From: an uncultured Nitrospira sp.
Lineage (GTDB): Bacteria; Nitrospirota; Nitrospiria; Nitrospirales; Nitrospiraceae
DNA: 64,000 nucleotides
Assembly (NCBI GenBank): GCA_902500775.1
Contig: CABVRZ010000012.1
Location: 41,316-105,315, forward strand
Direction: 5' to 3'
Positions within the stretch are counted from its first letter, which is position 1. Each line of letters opens with the position of its first letter. The notes beneath the pieces are model-generated. The model made no database searches. It was not told the origin of the DNA and saw nothing but the letters and a program-made list of their open reading frames with translations. Shown in pieces: positions 53,230 through 63,233 of this stretch. The position numbers were made by a program, and so were the translations under genes.

Positions 53230-55227
53230 CTAATCCTTCGCCTCTAACGCCTGCAGTCGCAAGGCCCGAATCTGATTCCGCAACTCTGCAGCTCGTTCAA
53301 AGGCGAGCTCCTTTGCAGCCGCTTTCATCTCGATCTCCAGTCGTTGAATGAGTCGATCGGCTGACTCTGCACGTCCGTACTCCGTGGTTGATTCAGCCGC
53401 GAGCGGCAATTGAACATAATCGAGATCTGCCACCGCATACTCAAGGGATGGAATCCCTTTCGTGATACCGACCGGTGTAATGCCGTGAACGCGATTGTAC
53501 TCAGCCTGGATCCCGCGACGGCGATTCGTTTCGTCCATGGCTTGTTTCATCGAATCCGTCACACTATCTCCGTAAAAAATCACCCGCCCTTCGAGATTGC
53601 GCGCCGCTCGGCCAGCCGTTTGAATCAGCGAGCGGTAGGAACGCAGATAACCTTCCTTATCCGCGTCCAAAATCGCGACTAAACTCACCTCGGGAAGGTC
53701 AAGCCCCTCGCGAAGTAGATTGATTCCGACCAAGACATCAAACGTTCCGCACCGGAGATCGCGAATAATCTCCGCCCGCTCAAGGGTTTTAATATCGGAA
53801 TGGAGGTAGCGGACCTTAATCCCCAAGTCGTGGTAATACTCCGTCAAATCCTCCGCCATCCGTTTCGTCAGGGTTGTTACCAGCACTCTTGCTCGTTTGG
53901 CCACCTCCGCACGGACCTGTCCCAGGAGATGGTCGACCTGCCCTTTCGCCGGCACGACTTCAATGTGTGGATCCATCAGTCCGGTCGGGCGAACAATCTG
54001 CTCCACGACCTCCTGACCGGCATGCTCAAGTTCATAGGCGCCCGGGGTTGCCGACACATGCACCACCTGATTGAGACACTGTTCAAACTCCACGAATTTT
54101 AGTGGACGATTGTCCACCGCCGACGGAAGTCGAAATCCATACTCCACAAGCGTCCGCTTTCGTGAAAAGTCCCCCTCATACATGCCTCCCACCTGAGGAA
54201 TGGTCGCGTGAGACTCATCCACGATCAATAGAAAATCTTTCGGAAAGTAATCCAGCAACGTCGGGGGTGCCTCACCCGGCTTTCTTCCGCTGAGATGCCG
54301 AGAGTAGTTTTCAATCCCGTGGCAATAGCCCATCGCCCGGATCATCTCTAGATCAAACTTCGTGCGCTGTTCAATCCGTTGAGCCTCCAGCAGTCGCCCC
54401 GATTTCTTGAAATAGGCGGCCCGCTCATCGAGCTCCTCTTCAATACCGGTAATGGCCCGCTCATAACGATCAGGCGCGATGAGATAGTGAGTATTCGGGT
54501 AGATCGCGACCTTGGGCAACTTTGCCAAGGATTTGCCGGTGAGCGGATCAATTTCGTGAATCGCATCTACCATATCGCCGAAAAGTTCAATGCGCACGGA
54601 TTTCGCTTCCGACGACGCAGGGAAGATTTCGATGACATCTCCACGGGCACGAAAGGTGCCACGATGAAAATCGACATCATTGCGTTCATATTGGATTTCC
54701 ACCAATTTCGACAAGATTTTTTCTCGCCTCGTTTCGAGCCCCACCTCCAGATAAATCAACATGTCATGGTAAACCTCCGGCGACCCCAGCCCATAAATGC
54801 AGGAGACCGAGGACACGATCAGAACATCGTTTCGTTGTAACAGCTCTGTCGTCGCAGAGTGGCGCATCTGATCGATGGCATCGTTGATCGATGAATCTTT
54901 GGCAATGTACGTATCGCTCTGCGGGATATAGGCTTCAGGCTGATAATAATCGTAGTAACTCACGAAGTACTCGACGGCATTGTGCGGAAAAAACTGTTTG
55001 AATTCCTGGTAGAGTTGCCCGGCCAGCGTTTTGTTGTGCACGAGCACCAGCGTCGGCTTCTGGACACGCTCGACCAGATTCGCCATCGTAAACGTTTTGC
55101 CCGACCCCGTGACTCCCAGTAGAACTTGGTGCTTCGTTCCTGATTCGACTCCGGCCGTCAGCCGTTCGATGGCTCCCGGCTGATCTCCACAGGGCTTGAA
55201 TGGGGCCTCGAGCTTAAAGGGTGGCAC
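53230..55227 (-). CDS. uvrB: Excinuclease ABC subunit UvrB
   Basis: UvrB verifies damage and guides dual incision in nucleotide excision repair. The 665-residue protein has [17 protein letters not shown] (Walker A), the beta-hairpin [37 protein letters not shown] (Walker B), the helicase motifs [20 protein letters not shown] and QTAGRAARN, and a C-terminal UVR motif (about 625-660) that binds UvrC. Length is standard. A MITE-like element follows its stop. Confidence 0.97.
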   Translation of the reverse strand: MPPFKLEAPFKPCGDQPGAIERLTAGVESGTKHQVLLGVTGSGKTFTMANLVERVQKPTLVLVHNKTLAGQLYQEFKQFFPHNAVEYFVSYYDYYQPEAYIPQSDTYIAKDSSINDAIDQMRHSATTELLQRNDVLIVSSVSCIYGLGSPEVYHDMLIYLEVGLETRREKILSKLVEIQYERNDVDFHRGTFRARGDVIEIFPASSEAKSVRIELFGDMVDAIHEIDPLTGKSLAKLPKVAIYPNTHYLIAPDRYERAITGIEEELDERAAYFKKSGRLLEAQRIEQRTKFDLEMIRAMGYCHGIENYSRHLSGRKPGEAPPTLLDYFPKDFLLIVDESHATIPQVGGMYEGDFSRKRTLVEYGFRLPSAVDNRPLKFVEFEQCLNQVVHVSATPGAYELEHAGQEVVEQIVRPTGLMDPHIEVVPAKGQVDHLLGQVRAEVAKRARVLVTTLTKRMAEDLTEYYHDLGIKVRYLHSDIKTLERAEIIRDLRCGTFDVLVGINLLREGLDLPEVSLVAILDADKEGYLRSYRSLIQTAGRAARNLEGRVIFYGDSVTDSMKQAMDETNRRRGIQAEYNRVHGITPVGITKGIPSLEYAVADLDYVQLPLAAESTTEYGRAESADRLIQRLEIEMKAAAKELAFERAAELRNQIRALRLQALEAKD

Positions 55228-55301
55228 GACAACCTCCCACGATGAGACAGAACGAATACCCGCTCAGCACAACGTCACCCCCACTGATCGAGGTCTCGAA
55301 A

Positions 55302-55331
55302 GAAAAAAGGCTGCCGGAACCTCCGGCAGCC
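55302..55331 (-). terminator. Strong rho-independent terminator after the RRM gene
   Basis: On the minus strand a perfect 10-bp stem, GGCTGCCGGA/TCCGGCAGCC, with a 3-nt loop, followed by a run of Ts. It lies 27 bp after the RRM protein stop. Confidence 0.9.
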
Positions 55332-55358
55332 CTCATCAATCACGAAGTCGATCCCAGA

Positions 55359-55658
55359 TTAACCGCGACCGCCACCAAATCCGCCACGGCCTCCGCCACC
55401 GGAACGCGGTTCTTGAGGACGCGCTTCATTCACCGTCAACGTACGCCCACCGAGTTGCGTCCCATTCAACGCCGCAATCGCTGCCTGCGCTTCAGCATCG
55501 GACGACATCTCCACAAATCCAAACCCGCGAGATTGCCCCGTAAACTTATCCGTGATGATCCGGGTCGAAGCCACAGCCCCATGCACGGCAAACAAGTCAC
55601 TCATTTGTTGCTCGGTTGTTGAGTAGGGCAATCCACCGACATAAATCTTCGCACCCAT
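55359..55658 (-). CDS. RRM-domain RNA-binding protein with Gly-rich tail
   Basis: The 99-residue protein has one RNA recognition motif: RNP2 KIYVGGLPYSTTEQQM and RNP1 SRGFGFVEMSSDAEAQAAI. A Gly/Arg tail (SGGGGRGGFGGGRG) follows, as in cyanobacterial and delta-proteobacterial cold-shock RNA-binding proteins. ATG 55658 has AAAGGAGGA upstream; a longer frame is rejected. Such proteins bind single-stranded RNA and are often cold-induced. Confidence 0.93.
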   Translation of the reverse strand: MGAKIYVGGLPYSTTEQQMSDLFAVHGAVASTRIITDKFTGQSRGFGFVEMSSDAEAQAAIAALNGTQLGGRTLTVNEARPQEPRSGGGGRGGFGGGRG

Positions 55659-55921
55659 CAGGCTCCTCCTTTGACAGAACGATGTTGTCTTGGACTCGAG
55701 GAAACAACAAGGAAGAAATGGGCCGAAGACGTCAACACAACGGCGGCTTAGCTCTGGCTTCCGATCAGATTCCCGGGCTGGCCCAACACAACATCTCTCA
55801 GGCCTCGTCACTTTCTGGACAGGACTTGCGCAGGCCTTTCACAAGCCAGCACTTTAATCGTACCTCAGATGCAAAGGCAAAGGCAAGTTTGAGACCAACT
55901 CAGGTCACCACTTGGCTCACC

Positions 55922-56710
55922 TTAGTAGGCTGGTGGTGAAGACAGTGGCCGGTGCGAAAAGAGCGGAACCGCATGGAAACTATCAAAAAGCATCGTGGAC
56001 TTCCCTACGACGACGAACCCAACCTGCCCCAACCCCAACGTTTGATCTTCAACGGAGAGTACAAGCGTTCCATCCACAAACACCTCGATGAAGTCTTTGC
56101 TGATAATCGTATTGCGTTGCACTCTGAGCGTGTGCCACTCAACCGATTTCAGATTGACGGTTGCTTGCCCGAGCATCGTTGCGACGCCGCTCGACAGACG
56201 AATGAATCGGACCTGTTGGGTGGCAAGATCCACGATCGCGCTATAGAAATTTTTTGCATCACGTACCCCGACCACCACACCCCCTGATCCGCCGCCCCCT
56301 GCAGGCGCATGCAATCGCACGCTCACATCCGGATATTCATACTGCATCCCCTCGGCCAACAACACCTGATAGCAAAGCTGCCGACAATTCGACAAGGCAG
56401 CCACAACATTAGGAGGAGAGGGAGCCGACGGATGACCTTGGACTACCCATTCGGCAAGCGGCTCCTCATGAGACAGGGCTTTGACAAAGCCATGCGGCAA
56501 TCCACCACGCGGCTCTTGATCGAACGACCACTGCTGGAAGAGTCCGCCCTTCGCCTGCTGTTTCAGGTTGGTGGCCTTTTCTTCCTGTGTCTCGCGCTGT
56601 ACGCCGTAGCTCAGGGAAGGCTCCGTCACGAAGACCAGTCCGGTCAACAGCAACAGGCCCAGTGTCGCGACCACTCCGCTTCCGATATGTGACACATGAA
56701 TACCCATCAT
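55922..56710 (-). CDS. Exported protein with a LamG-like domain, unknown function
   Basis: From ATG 56710 the 262-residue protein has a signal or membrane segment (VVATLGLLLLTGLVFVTEP). The mature part has a concanavalin/LamG-like beta-sandwich pattern: VSVRLHAPAGGGG, VVVGVRDAKNFYSAIVDLA, WHTLRVQRNT, IEVFVDGTLVLSVEDQTL, GQVGFVVVGKSTMLFDSF. Such domains bind sugars or act as structural modules. Its role is unknown. It follows the 84-residue gene by 17 bp. Confidence 0.65.
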   Translation of the reverse strand: MMGIHVSHIGSGVVATLGLLLLTGLVFVTEPSLSYGVQRETQEEKATNLKQQAKGGLFQQWSFDQEPRGGLPHGFVKALSHEEPLAEWVVQGHPSAPSPPNVVAALSNCRQLCYQVLLAEGMQYEYPDVSVRLHAPAGGGGSGGVVVGVRDAKNFYSAIVDLATQQVRFIRLSSGVATMLGQATVNLKSVEWHTLRVQRNTIISKDFIEVFVDGTLVLSVEDQTLGLGQVGFVVVGKSTMLFDSFHAVPLFSHRPLSSPPAY

Positions 56711-56727
56711 CTTCAACACCACGTGTC

Positions 56728-56982
56728 TTACTTGAGGCTCCCCGGTTTCTTGATTTGAAGAATGTCGCGCTGTAACCGATCTCGCTCGGCAAGAATCGTT
56801 TGTCGACGCTTCCACCGATTCCACGTCCACCACCGCAGCTTCTGCCCGAACGTCACTTTTGGAGGGGCCGCACTTCCTCCGGGAGCCTGCTGAAAAGAAT
56901 ATCCGTCGTGGGTATCGCGCTCCTCAAAAAACCGTCGATACAAGTGATCGTACAACCCTTTTCCCTGTTCTCCTCCTGCCAT
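56728..56982 (-). CDS. 84-residue protein of unknown function
   Basis: The protein is basic, Trp- and Arg-rich (KLRWWTWNRWKRRQTILAER) with a C-terminal helix (RDRLQRDILQIKK). It lacks a signal. It is the first gene of a two-gene minus-strand unit with the LamG-like protein. No family recognised. Confidence 0.5.
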   Translation of the reverse strand: MAGGEQGKGLYDHLYRRFFEERDTHDGYSFQQAPGGSAAPPKVTFGQKLRWWTWNRWKRRQTILAERDRLQRDILQIKKPGSLK

Positions 56983-57136
56983 CTGGAATCTCCATCCTCA
57001 CAATAATGGACAGCGCCTAACCACCTCGTCGAATAGTACCTGGGCCCGGTGCGGCTCTGCAACCGGCTTTCCCGACGTGCTATGATCCATGAACATGTAC
57101 CATTCCACCGTTGTTCGCGGTGAGCAGGATATCAGC

Positions 57137-58732
57137 ATGAACGCCTTCGTCTCCTCTCTCAAGTTATCGCTCGTTCGCGTGTTGATCTTCGCTGCTATCG
57201 TCTTCTTACTACAACCTCAGGTCTTGCGTGCACAAGCACCGGAGACGGTCCTTCAGGCTGCGTTTAACTCACTCTCGTCACAACGGATGTTGGCCGACAT
57301 CCGAACACTCAGCAACCCCTCGTTCAACGGACGGCAAAGCGGCACGAGTACCGATCTCGAATCGGCTCGGTGGGTCGCGCAAGAGTTTCTCTCGGCCGGA
57401 TTGCGCCTACCGCTCGTTCGCAACGATTCACTGACGGCACCATCCTTCACAAGCAATGACCTTGCTGCGTCAGGTGCGATGGCCAGCCCAATATCCACTC
57501 CCGTGATTGCACCAGATCCAATCTTGCAGGCTGGTCCGGCAGAACGTCTCGCCGCCAAGGCTTTTGGCTCAGACTATCTTCCCATCTTTGATTCGCCCTC
57601 AGCAGATGTCCATGGCCCAATCGTCTTCGTAGGGTACGGCATCGTCGATCCTTCCCATGAGATAGATGACTATGCCGGTGTCGACGTTACCAACTGTATT
57701 GTGCTGTTTCTGCGAGGCAAACCAGAGCACTACCCACGTTCGGTCAGCCACGCCGACAAGGTTCGAGTTGCACGTGAGCATGGTGCCATTGGCTACCTGA
57801 CAGCCACGGGCCCCATTCTCCACCCTTATGAAATGCGCCGTGGTGTATCCGGTCGTCCCAACGCCTTCTACGGACAAGTCCCTCTTGACCACGCTATCCC
57901 TGGTGCATGGATTAGCACGGCTGTCGCGCAAGAGCTGCTCGCCGGCTCGAACAACGACACCCCCGACCGCTTGCGCATCAGTCAAGACCACCTGAACCAC
58001 AGAGCGTCATCACAGGCAACGAAAACCGATCAGGCTGCCTCGCTCCAGTGGACAACAACGACCGAGGATGGAGTCCTCGTCAACGTACTCGGAATGATCC
58101 CAGGAGTCGAACCAGACACGGTGATCATCGGAGCCCATCGCGATCATTTTGGCCGTCCCGGTGGACTCCTCTTCCCAGGTGCCGATGACAACGCCTCCGG
58201 AACCGCCGTCATCTTGGAACTGGCACGGGTACTGGCGAAGGTTGGAGTACGGCCTCAGCTCACGATTCTCTTCGCCTCCTTTAGCGGAGAGGAACGTGAC
58301 CTGCTCGGCTCTCGCCTCTACACCTCACGCCCGCCTATCCCGCTCAGCGCAACCAAGGCCATGATCAATATCGATCACGCAGGAGTTGGAAATGGACGAC
58401 TCACCGTCGGAATGACAGGGATTGAAAACGACGTTGCCTTAGAGGCTGGCCAGTCGGCTGGTGTGAAGGAAAAGCTTGATCTCTATGGATTTTTCCCCGG
58501 AGGCGATCATGTTCCCTTTAAAGAAGCCGGCGTCCCAACTATCACCGTCGTGAGCGGCGGTGTCCACCCGCACTTCCATCAACCGACCGATACCGCTGAC
58601 ACCATTGATCCCAAGATCCTCAACACCACAGCCCAATTTGCCCTGGCATTGACGTGGCAGTTGGCTTATGGATCAACGGATAGTGTAGGCGAGTCCACCA
58701 CGGCACCCCCGGTCCCGCTGTCACCGAAATGA
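57137..58732 (+). CDS. Secreted M28-family aminopeptidase with PA domain
   Basis: From ATG 57137 the 531-residue protein has a signal (VRVLIFAAIVFLLQPQVLRA). A PA-type insert (about 150-300, for example GPIVFVGYGIVDPSHEIDDY) precedes the M28 zinc peptidase core: VIIGAHRDHFG, GADDNASGTAVILELA (His, Asp and metal site), FSGEERDLLGSRLY (catalytic Glu pair) and INIDHAGVG. HFHQPTDTADTI near the end holds another metal-binding His. It likely acts outside the cytoplasm on peptides. An upstream ATG at 57089 would add 16 residues. Confidence 0.9.
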   Translation: MNAFVSSLKLSLVRVLIFAAIVFLLQPQVLRAQAPETVLQAAFNSLSSQRMLADIRTLSNPSFNGRQSGTSTDLESARWVAQEFLSAGLRLPLVRNDSLTAPSFTSNDLAASGAMASPISTPVIAPDPILQAGPAERLAAKAFGSDYLPIFDSPSADVHGPIVFVGYGIVDPSHEIDDYAGVDVTNCIVLFLRGKPEHYPRSVSHADKVRVAREHGAIGYLTATGPILHPYEMRRGVSGRPNAFYGQVPLDHAIPGAWISTAVAQELLAGSNNDTPDRLRISQDHLNHRASSQATKTDQAASLQWTTTTEDGVLVNVLGMIPGVEPDTVIIGAHRDHFGRPGGLLFPGADDNASGTAVILELARVLAKVGVRPQLTILFASFSGEERDLLGSRLYTSRPPIPLSATKAMINIDHAGVGNGRLTVGMTGIENDVALEAGQSAGVKEKLDLYGFFPGGDHVPFKEAGVPTITVVSGGVHPHFHQPTDTADTIDPKILNTTAQFALALTWQLAYGSTDSVGESTTAPPVPLSPK

Positions 58733-58789
58733 TTCAGCGCACGCCTACTGGTAGGCAGGCCTGAAACCGGAGAGATTACGTTCGAACGG

Positions 58790-59245
58790 TTAGGGAAACG
58801 GTTCGAAGAGCCCTGACTCAATCGGCGGTAACACATCCGTCTGGCGTGGAGGAGGAGGCAGCACGGTTGGACTCCCAGTCTGGTTCGACCCCTGAATCAA
58901 TCCGATGGAGAGTTGAGGGCCGAATGTCATCGCGGCTCCACTCCAAGCTTGGCCAGTCGTGGGATTTCGAAAGTTGTAGGTTTCCACGTTGGGTCCCGGC
59001 ACGTAGATCATGCCCTGTGTGCCCTGATTGTCGATATACAAATTGCCCCCAGGAAGTCTCAAGAGTGGAGCAACCCCGCCAGCGAACGACCGCACCCCTG
59101 AGGCACTTTGCGCCTCCACCGGCGCATCAACAGGAAGAGTCGCGACGGCAAGCAGACACAGGAGCCCACCTATTGAACTGACCTGACGCCGACGAGCGCT
59201 TGTGTATCGAACAGGGTATCCCTGAATATCCATGACGTGAACCAT
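58790..59245 (-). CDS. Exported protein of unknown function
   Basis: The 151-residue protein has an N-terminal hydrophobic segment (SSIGGLLCLLAVATLPVDAP) likely acting as signal. The mature part includes LLRLPGGNLYIDNQGTQGMI and a Pro-rich end (SPTVLPPPPRQTDVLPP). The start may be the internal ATG at 59233. It is divergent from the TolC-type gene and shares its promoter region. No family recognised. Confidence 0.5.
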   Translation of the reverse strand: MVHVMDIQGYPVRYTSARRRQVSSIGGLLCLLAVATLPVDAPVEAQSASGVRSFAGGVAPLLRLPGGNLYIDNQGTQGMIYVPGPNVETYNFRNPTTGQAWSGAAMTFGPQLSIGLIQGSNQTGSPTVLPPPPRQTDVLPPIESGLFEPFP

Positions 59246-59296
59246 GCAACACTTTATAGTATGCTCTTGTAGCGCTCGTTGATCAAGGAGGCACGC

Positions 59297-60862
59297 ATGA
59301 ACGGCACATCCTCGGCTCGCCTATATCGTCGCACACTCATTGTGATCGCAGGATGGGCATGCCTAGCCTCGCCCCACACGAGCTGGGGTCTGGACGTGAC
59401 TCAGCCGATCCCAACGGAACGGCGTGAAACCGTGTCACTGGCTGATGCCACCGTACGCGCATTGCAGAGCAATCTCGATATCAGCATCAGCCGACAGAAT
59501 CGCGAGAGTCGACTAGCCGATATCATCATCGAACAATCAAAGTTCGATCCCAATCTGAGCCTCAACGGCCAATACAACCGAACCGTGAATCCGCTCAATC
59601 GACCCGTCTTCGGAGGAACCGTAGGAGTCCTCGACCAGATCACCACCTTCGATCAACGGAACCACTCGCTGACGGTTGATGCCCAGACCAACCTGATCAC
59701 CGGCGGTAACTTTGACGTCAACTATAGCCCGGCCCGAAACAGTGTGAACCAAAACGTCGCACGCGGATTTCTTTTCAACCCATCCTGGACGGGAGGGCTA
59801 GCCTTCACCTTCACGCAACCACTGCTCAGGAACGCGGGGATTGCGATCAACACAACCTTCATTAAAGTGGCTCAAAATAATGCGGTTGTGGAACAACATG
59901 TCTTTCGGGATCGCGTCATGACCGTCATCGCCTCGGTGGAACAAACTTATTGGGAAGTCGTCTTTGCCAATGAAAACCTGAAGGTCGCCCAAGCCGCCTT
60001 GAAGGCAGCCGAAGAGCTCTTGGCCGCCAACCGAGCGAAGACCAAAGCGGGGGTCATGTCGATCGTCGATGTCCTCCAAGCTGAAGCCGCCGTGGCTTCA
60101 CGGGTTGAGCAAGTGCTCGTGGCCGAGAAAACCATCCGTGATCAAGAAGATCAGCTACGGCGACTCTTGAATCCTGGCGAGGAAGATCTGCGACAAGACG
60201 TACGTCTCACACCAGTGGATCCACCCGTCACCGTCCTTGAGCCTCTGAGCCTCCAGGAAGCCATCGATACCGCGATCGAACAACGGCCAGAAATCACACA
60301 GGCGAAGAAAAACGTCGAAACCGGCGAACTCAATAAGCAGTTTGCGCGAAACCAGCTGCTCCCGACGCTCTCATTTCAGGGTACGGTGGGACTAGCCGGC
60401 CTGGGCGGGGACTACGGCGAATCCTTCACCCGGAACTTCAGCGGCGACTTTTACAACTACGGCGCGGGGTTGGTGCTCAGCTATCCGCTGGGAAACCGAG
60501 CTGCCATCAGCACCTATAATAAGCGAAAACTCGAAGCGCAGAACGCAGAAGTGGCTCTCGCAAACGTGCGCCAGCAGATTATCATCGGCATTCGGGAGGC
60601 GGTGCGCCGAGTGCAGACGGATTTTAAGCGGATCGAAACCACCCGATCAGCCCGCATCATGGCGGAGAAACAACTCCAGGCAGAACAGGAACGGTTGAAA
60701 GTGGGACTTAGCACGACTCGCTTCGTGCTCGAATTCCAACGCGACCTCGCAACCGCACAGGGTAACGAGCTGCGCGCAATTGTCGATTACAACAAATCAC
60801 TGTCCAATTTGTCTCGACACAAGGCCACCACCTTGGACCGCTATCACCTCGAACTCTCGTAG
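59297..60862 (+). CDS. TolC-family outer membrane efflux protein
   Basis: From ATG 59297 (ribosome site AAGGAGG) the 521-residue protein has a signal (RTLIVIAGWACLASPHTSWG) and two OEP repeats: helices with SLADATVRALQSNLDISISR and the mirrored NAVVEQHVFRDRVMTVIASV, then LQEAIDTAIEQRPEITQAKK and VALANVRQQIIIGIREAVRR. It forms the outer-membrane channel of export or efflux systems. No inner-membrane pump or adaptor gene lies next to it, so its partner is unknown. The next gene starts 1 bp after its stop. Confidence 0.9.
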   Translation: MNGTSSARLYRRTLIVIAGWACLASPHTSWGLDVTQPIPTERRETVSLADATVRALQSNLDISISRQNRESRLADIIIEQSKFDPNLSLNGQYNRTVNPLNRPVFGGTVGVLDQITTFDQRNHSLTVDAQTNLITGGNFDVNYSPARNSVNQNVARGFLFNPSWTGGLAFTFTQPLLRNAGIAINTTFIKVAQNNAVVEQHVFRDRVMTVIASVEQTYWEVVFANENLKVAQAALKAAEELLAANRAKTKAGVMSIVDVLQAEAAVASRVEQVLVAEKTIRDQEDQLRRLLNPGEEDLRQDVRLTPVDPPVTVLEPLSLQEAIDTAIEQRPEITQAKKNVETGELNKQFARNQLLPTLSFQGTVGLAGLGGDYGESFTRNFSGDFYNYGAGLVLSYPLGNRAAISTYNKRKLEAQNAEVALANVRQQIIIGIREAVRRVQTDFKRIETTRSARIMAEKQLQAEQERLKVGLSTTRFVLEFQRDLATAQGNELRAIVDYNKSLSNLSRHKATTLDRYHLELS

Positions 60863-60863
60863 C

Positions 60864-61571
60864 ATGACACCCGAGCCCCATCGGCTCGATCATAGTCACA
60901 TGCTTCATAGGGGAGCAGCACTGGCGCTGCTCCCCGTCGGAGCCACCCTCGGCTACTACGCTCTTCCTCTTTCTCTTCAAGCACTGGTACTCGCTCAATT
61001 CACTCCACAGCTGCTGGCCTATCTGGCGCTGGGCATCTGGGCTTCCCGTACATCTGATCTCTCGGCTCACCTCGGATTGGAACGGACGAAGGTCTTTAAC
61101 GGACTCAAGTGGGGGCTGCTAACGGGGCTAGTCTTGGGTTGCCTCAATACGTTCATGATTCTCTCGATCTATCCATCGTTCGGTTGCGACATCACGTTTT
61201 TGAAACAGACACCTCACGGCCGACTGCCGCTCTACATCATGATCCCCTGGTTCACTTGTCTCATCGCGCTGGTGGTTGAGATCAATTTTCGTGGATTTCT
61301 CCTGGGTCGGTTGGTCGAACTTGAATCGTACTGGCGTGGCCCCGAGTCCACCCGACGTTTGCCGCTTCTGGCGTTAGTCGTGAGCGCACTGACCTTTTCA
61401 TTCGACCCTTTCATGGTGAATACCTTTCGGCACCTTCATTGGATCGCCCTCTGGGATGGACTCATCTGGGGAATCCTCCGGCTCAAGACTCGCAATCTCT
61501 GGATTACAATCATTGCTCACGCTGTCGAAGTGATCGTGCTATACAGTGCCGTGAGGGCAGCGTTACGCTAG
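60864..61571 (+). CDS. CPBP-like intramembrane protein (CAAX protease family)
   Basis: The 235-residue protein starts at ATG 60864, just after the TolC-type gene. It has several membrane helices (YYALPLSLQALVLAQF, FNGLKWGLLTGLVLGCLNTF, LYIMIPWFTCLIALVVEI). The family catalytic motif EExxxR appears as VEINFRGFLLG, with only one of the two Glu residues, and the third motif His is in IIAHAVEVIVLY. If the Glu is essential, activity is doubtful. It may instead be a membrane scaffold or immunity-type protein. Confidence 0.7.
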   Translation: MTPEPHRLDHSHMLHRGAALALLPVGATLGYYALPLSLQALVLAQFTPQLLAYLALGIWASRTSDLSAHLGLERTKVFNGLKWGLLTGLVLGCLNTFMILSIYPSFGCDITFLKQTPHGRLPLYIMIPWFTCLIALVVEINFRGFLLGRLVELESYWRGPESTRRLPLLALVVSALTFSFDPFMVNTFRHLHWIALWDGLIWGILRLKTRNLWITIIAHAVEVIVLYSAVRAALR

Positions 61572-61659
61572 AGTACGTTTTGCCACGCCATACCAGACGG
61601 GGCGAAGCCTTGATGCGGAAAACGACGAAGCCGTTTTGGGGGAGTAAGGAGAATATTCC

Positions 61660-61998
61660 GTGAGCGATCTCATGAAGTATGCAGTCTACTTTCTACTCGG
61701 TGGCACGATCGTCAGTCTATCCACCTACCTCGGCGCCAAAGGCAATTCTTTTCTAGCAGCCATGGCCAGCACCTTTCCTGCCATCACCGCTGCCACCTTC
61801 ATTCTGCTCTATATGAATGGCGGCGGCGCAACGACCGTCGACTATGCCAAGAACTTGATGTGGTTTGTCCCGCCCTGGATCGTCTACGTCACCGCCATGA
61901 TCATGGGCATTCCGCGCCTTGGCTTCTGGCCGGCCATGGCCGGATCACTGGTTCTCTATATGGGGTGTGTAGGGATTGTGAAGATGGTGATTCGATAG
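61660..61998 (+). CDS. Small membrane protein, DUF3147-like
   Basis: The 112-residue protein has three to four hydrophobic helices (YAVYFLLGGTIVSLSTYLG, FLAAMASTFPAITAATFILL, WFVPPWIVYVTAMIMGIPRL, MAGSLVLYMGCVGIVKMVI). The pattern matches small DUF3147-type proteins. GTG at 61660 has AAGGAGAAT upstream. Function is unknown. Confidence 0.65.
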   Translation: MSDLMKYAVYFLLGGTIVSLSTYLGAKGNSFLAAMASTFPAITAATFILLYMNGGGATTVDYAKNLMWFVPPWIVYVTAMIMGIPRLGFWPAMAGSLVLYMGCVGIVKMVIR

Positions 61999-62085
61999 CT
62001 ATAAGGAGCTGGGTGTAACTATCCGACTCTCCTGACTGCTAAAGGGTGCATTATTGCGTACACTTCTGATGAGTGAGGTACGACC

Positions 62086-62352
62086 ATGACCAAGACCATG
62101 TCTCTCAAACAAGCACGATCTCGATTCTCTTCCATTGTTGATAAGGCCGGGCGCTTGTCCGAACGGTACATCGTGACTAAGAACGGAACACCAAAAGCGG
62201 TTGTGATGGGCGCTGACGAATATGAGAGCTGGGTGGAAACCTTGGAATTGCTCTCAAATCCGAAAACGGTCAAGGCACTCCAGCAAGGGTTGAAAGAGGC
62301 AAAGGCTGGCAAGACGCGTTCGTTCAAGGAGGTGTTCGGCGAAGATCAGTGA
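62086..62352 (+). CDS. Phd/YefM-family antitoxin
   Basis: The 88-residue protein begins MTKTMSLKQARSRFSSIVDK, with YIVTKNGTPKAVVMGADEYESW, the Phd/YefM DNA-binding and dimer fold. The C-terminal helix (PKTVKALQQGLKEAKAGKTR) should wrap the toxin. Its stop overlaps the start of the RelE-type gene by 4 bp (GTGA). The partner toxin is broken, so the antitoxin may be free to act elsewhere or be on the way to loss. Confidence 0.9.
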   Translation: MTKTMSLKQARSRFSSIVDKAGRLSERYIVTKNGTPKAVVMGADEYESWVETLELLSNPKTVKALQQGLKEAKAGKTRSFKEVFGEDQ

Positions 62353-62600
62353 AGCAGGTCAGGCTCACCCACCAGACCGTCAAGGATCTCAAGGCCTTCG
62401 ACCACGGAATCCGCGAACGCATTAAAGCATCCGTCCGTCACTTAGCCGTCCATTAGGAAGAAGGCAAACCACTCAAAGGCCGATGTCAGAAAGACAAGGT
62501 ATGGTCCTACCGAGTCTGGCCGTATCGCGTGCTGTACCGCACTCTAGGCGGCTGGATCGAGATTCTGTCAATCGATGACCGGAAAGACGTGTACCGGTGA
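62349..62600 (+). pseudogene. RelE/ParE-type toxin, interrupted by a stop codon
   Basis: The frame begins GTG at 62349 overlapping the antitoxin stop. It reads VKQVRLTHQTVKDLKAFDHG...RHLAVH, then a TAG at 62454-62456 (codon 36), and continues in the same frame EEGKPLKGRCQKDKVWSYRV, WPYRVLYRTLGGWIEILSID, ending at TGA 62598-62600. The downstream part carries the RelE-fold residues (basic LKGRCQK and the Y-R-V-x-Y-R strand), so only one nonsense codon separates an 83-residue toxin. No frameshift is needed. It is either inactivated or a sequencing error. Confidence 0.85.
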
Positions 62601-62707
62601 GCCCTGCCCCATGCGCCTTCACAAAACGATTCTGTAATAGTCGGGTCAATCCAGAGGTACGCAAGCGCGCAACGCTTCACGAAATACGCTTCACTCACTG
62701 AAGCAAT

Positions 62708-62743
62708 GCAAGAACGTAGCCGGCAGGCATTTTCAGGCTCCTA
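62708..62743 (-). repeat. 3'-flanking repeat element, diverged copy 3 (after ybjQ)
   Basis: Directly after the tandem stops of the YbjQ gene the minus strand reads GAGCCTGAAAATGCCTGCCG and GCTACGTTCTTGC. It aligns with the blocks after prcA and uvrB (CTGAAAAAGTCxGCCAGCG then ACGTTCTC), with a few changes. Confidence 0.5.
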
Positions 62744-63064
62744 CTACTCCAACACCACCGCCGTGCCATTTGCACTGACCATCAGCATACTGCTGTTAGC
62801 ACCGATAGTCTCATAGTCGATATCGATCCCAACAATGGCATTGGCACCAAGATTCTTGGCTTGCTCCTCCATTTCTTCGAGCGCAATAGCCTTGGCCTTC
62901 CGGAGTTCTTTTTCATAGCCGGCCGAGCGGCCCCCGACGATGTCCCGGATCGACGCGAAAAAATCGCGAAAGACATTGGCCCCCAGAATCGCGTCCCCGG
63001 ACACCAATCCCAAATACTTTATTGCTCGCTTGCCCTCGATATTGTTCGTGGTCGACAGAATCAT
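62744..63064 (-). CDS. YbjQ family (UPF0145) protein
   Basis: The 106-residue protein has [61 protein letters not shown] and [16 protein letters not shown], the YbjQ pattern, a dodecin-like pentameric fold sometimes called heavy-metal-binding. Function is not established. It has two stops in tandem. It lies between the two toxin-antitoxin loci. Confidence 0.9.
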   Translation of the reverse strand: MILSTTNNIEGKRAIKYLGLVSGDAILGANVFRDFFASIRDIVGGRSAGYEKELRKAKAIALEEMEEQAKNLGANAIVGIDIDYETIGANSSMLMVSANGTAVVLE

Positions 63065-63233
63065 ACGTCCTCCTCGTTACGTACTGCATCCTCTCCTCCA
63101 TGAGACCAATCAACAAACCTTTGCTGATTCATCTGATCGCCAGCAGACTTCCGAGAGTTCCACAGACAGGCTATGGCTCATACGCTGGAAGCTATCTCCA
63201 AATAGCAGGATATTAAGAAAACTCGTGGAACGC

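Noticed and set aside
55952..56287. Plus-strand frame opposite the LamG-like gene
   Set aside because: Antisense shadow; the minus strand has signal peptide and beta-sandwich pattern.
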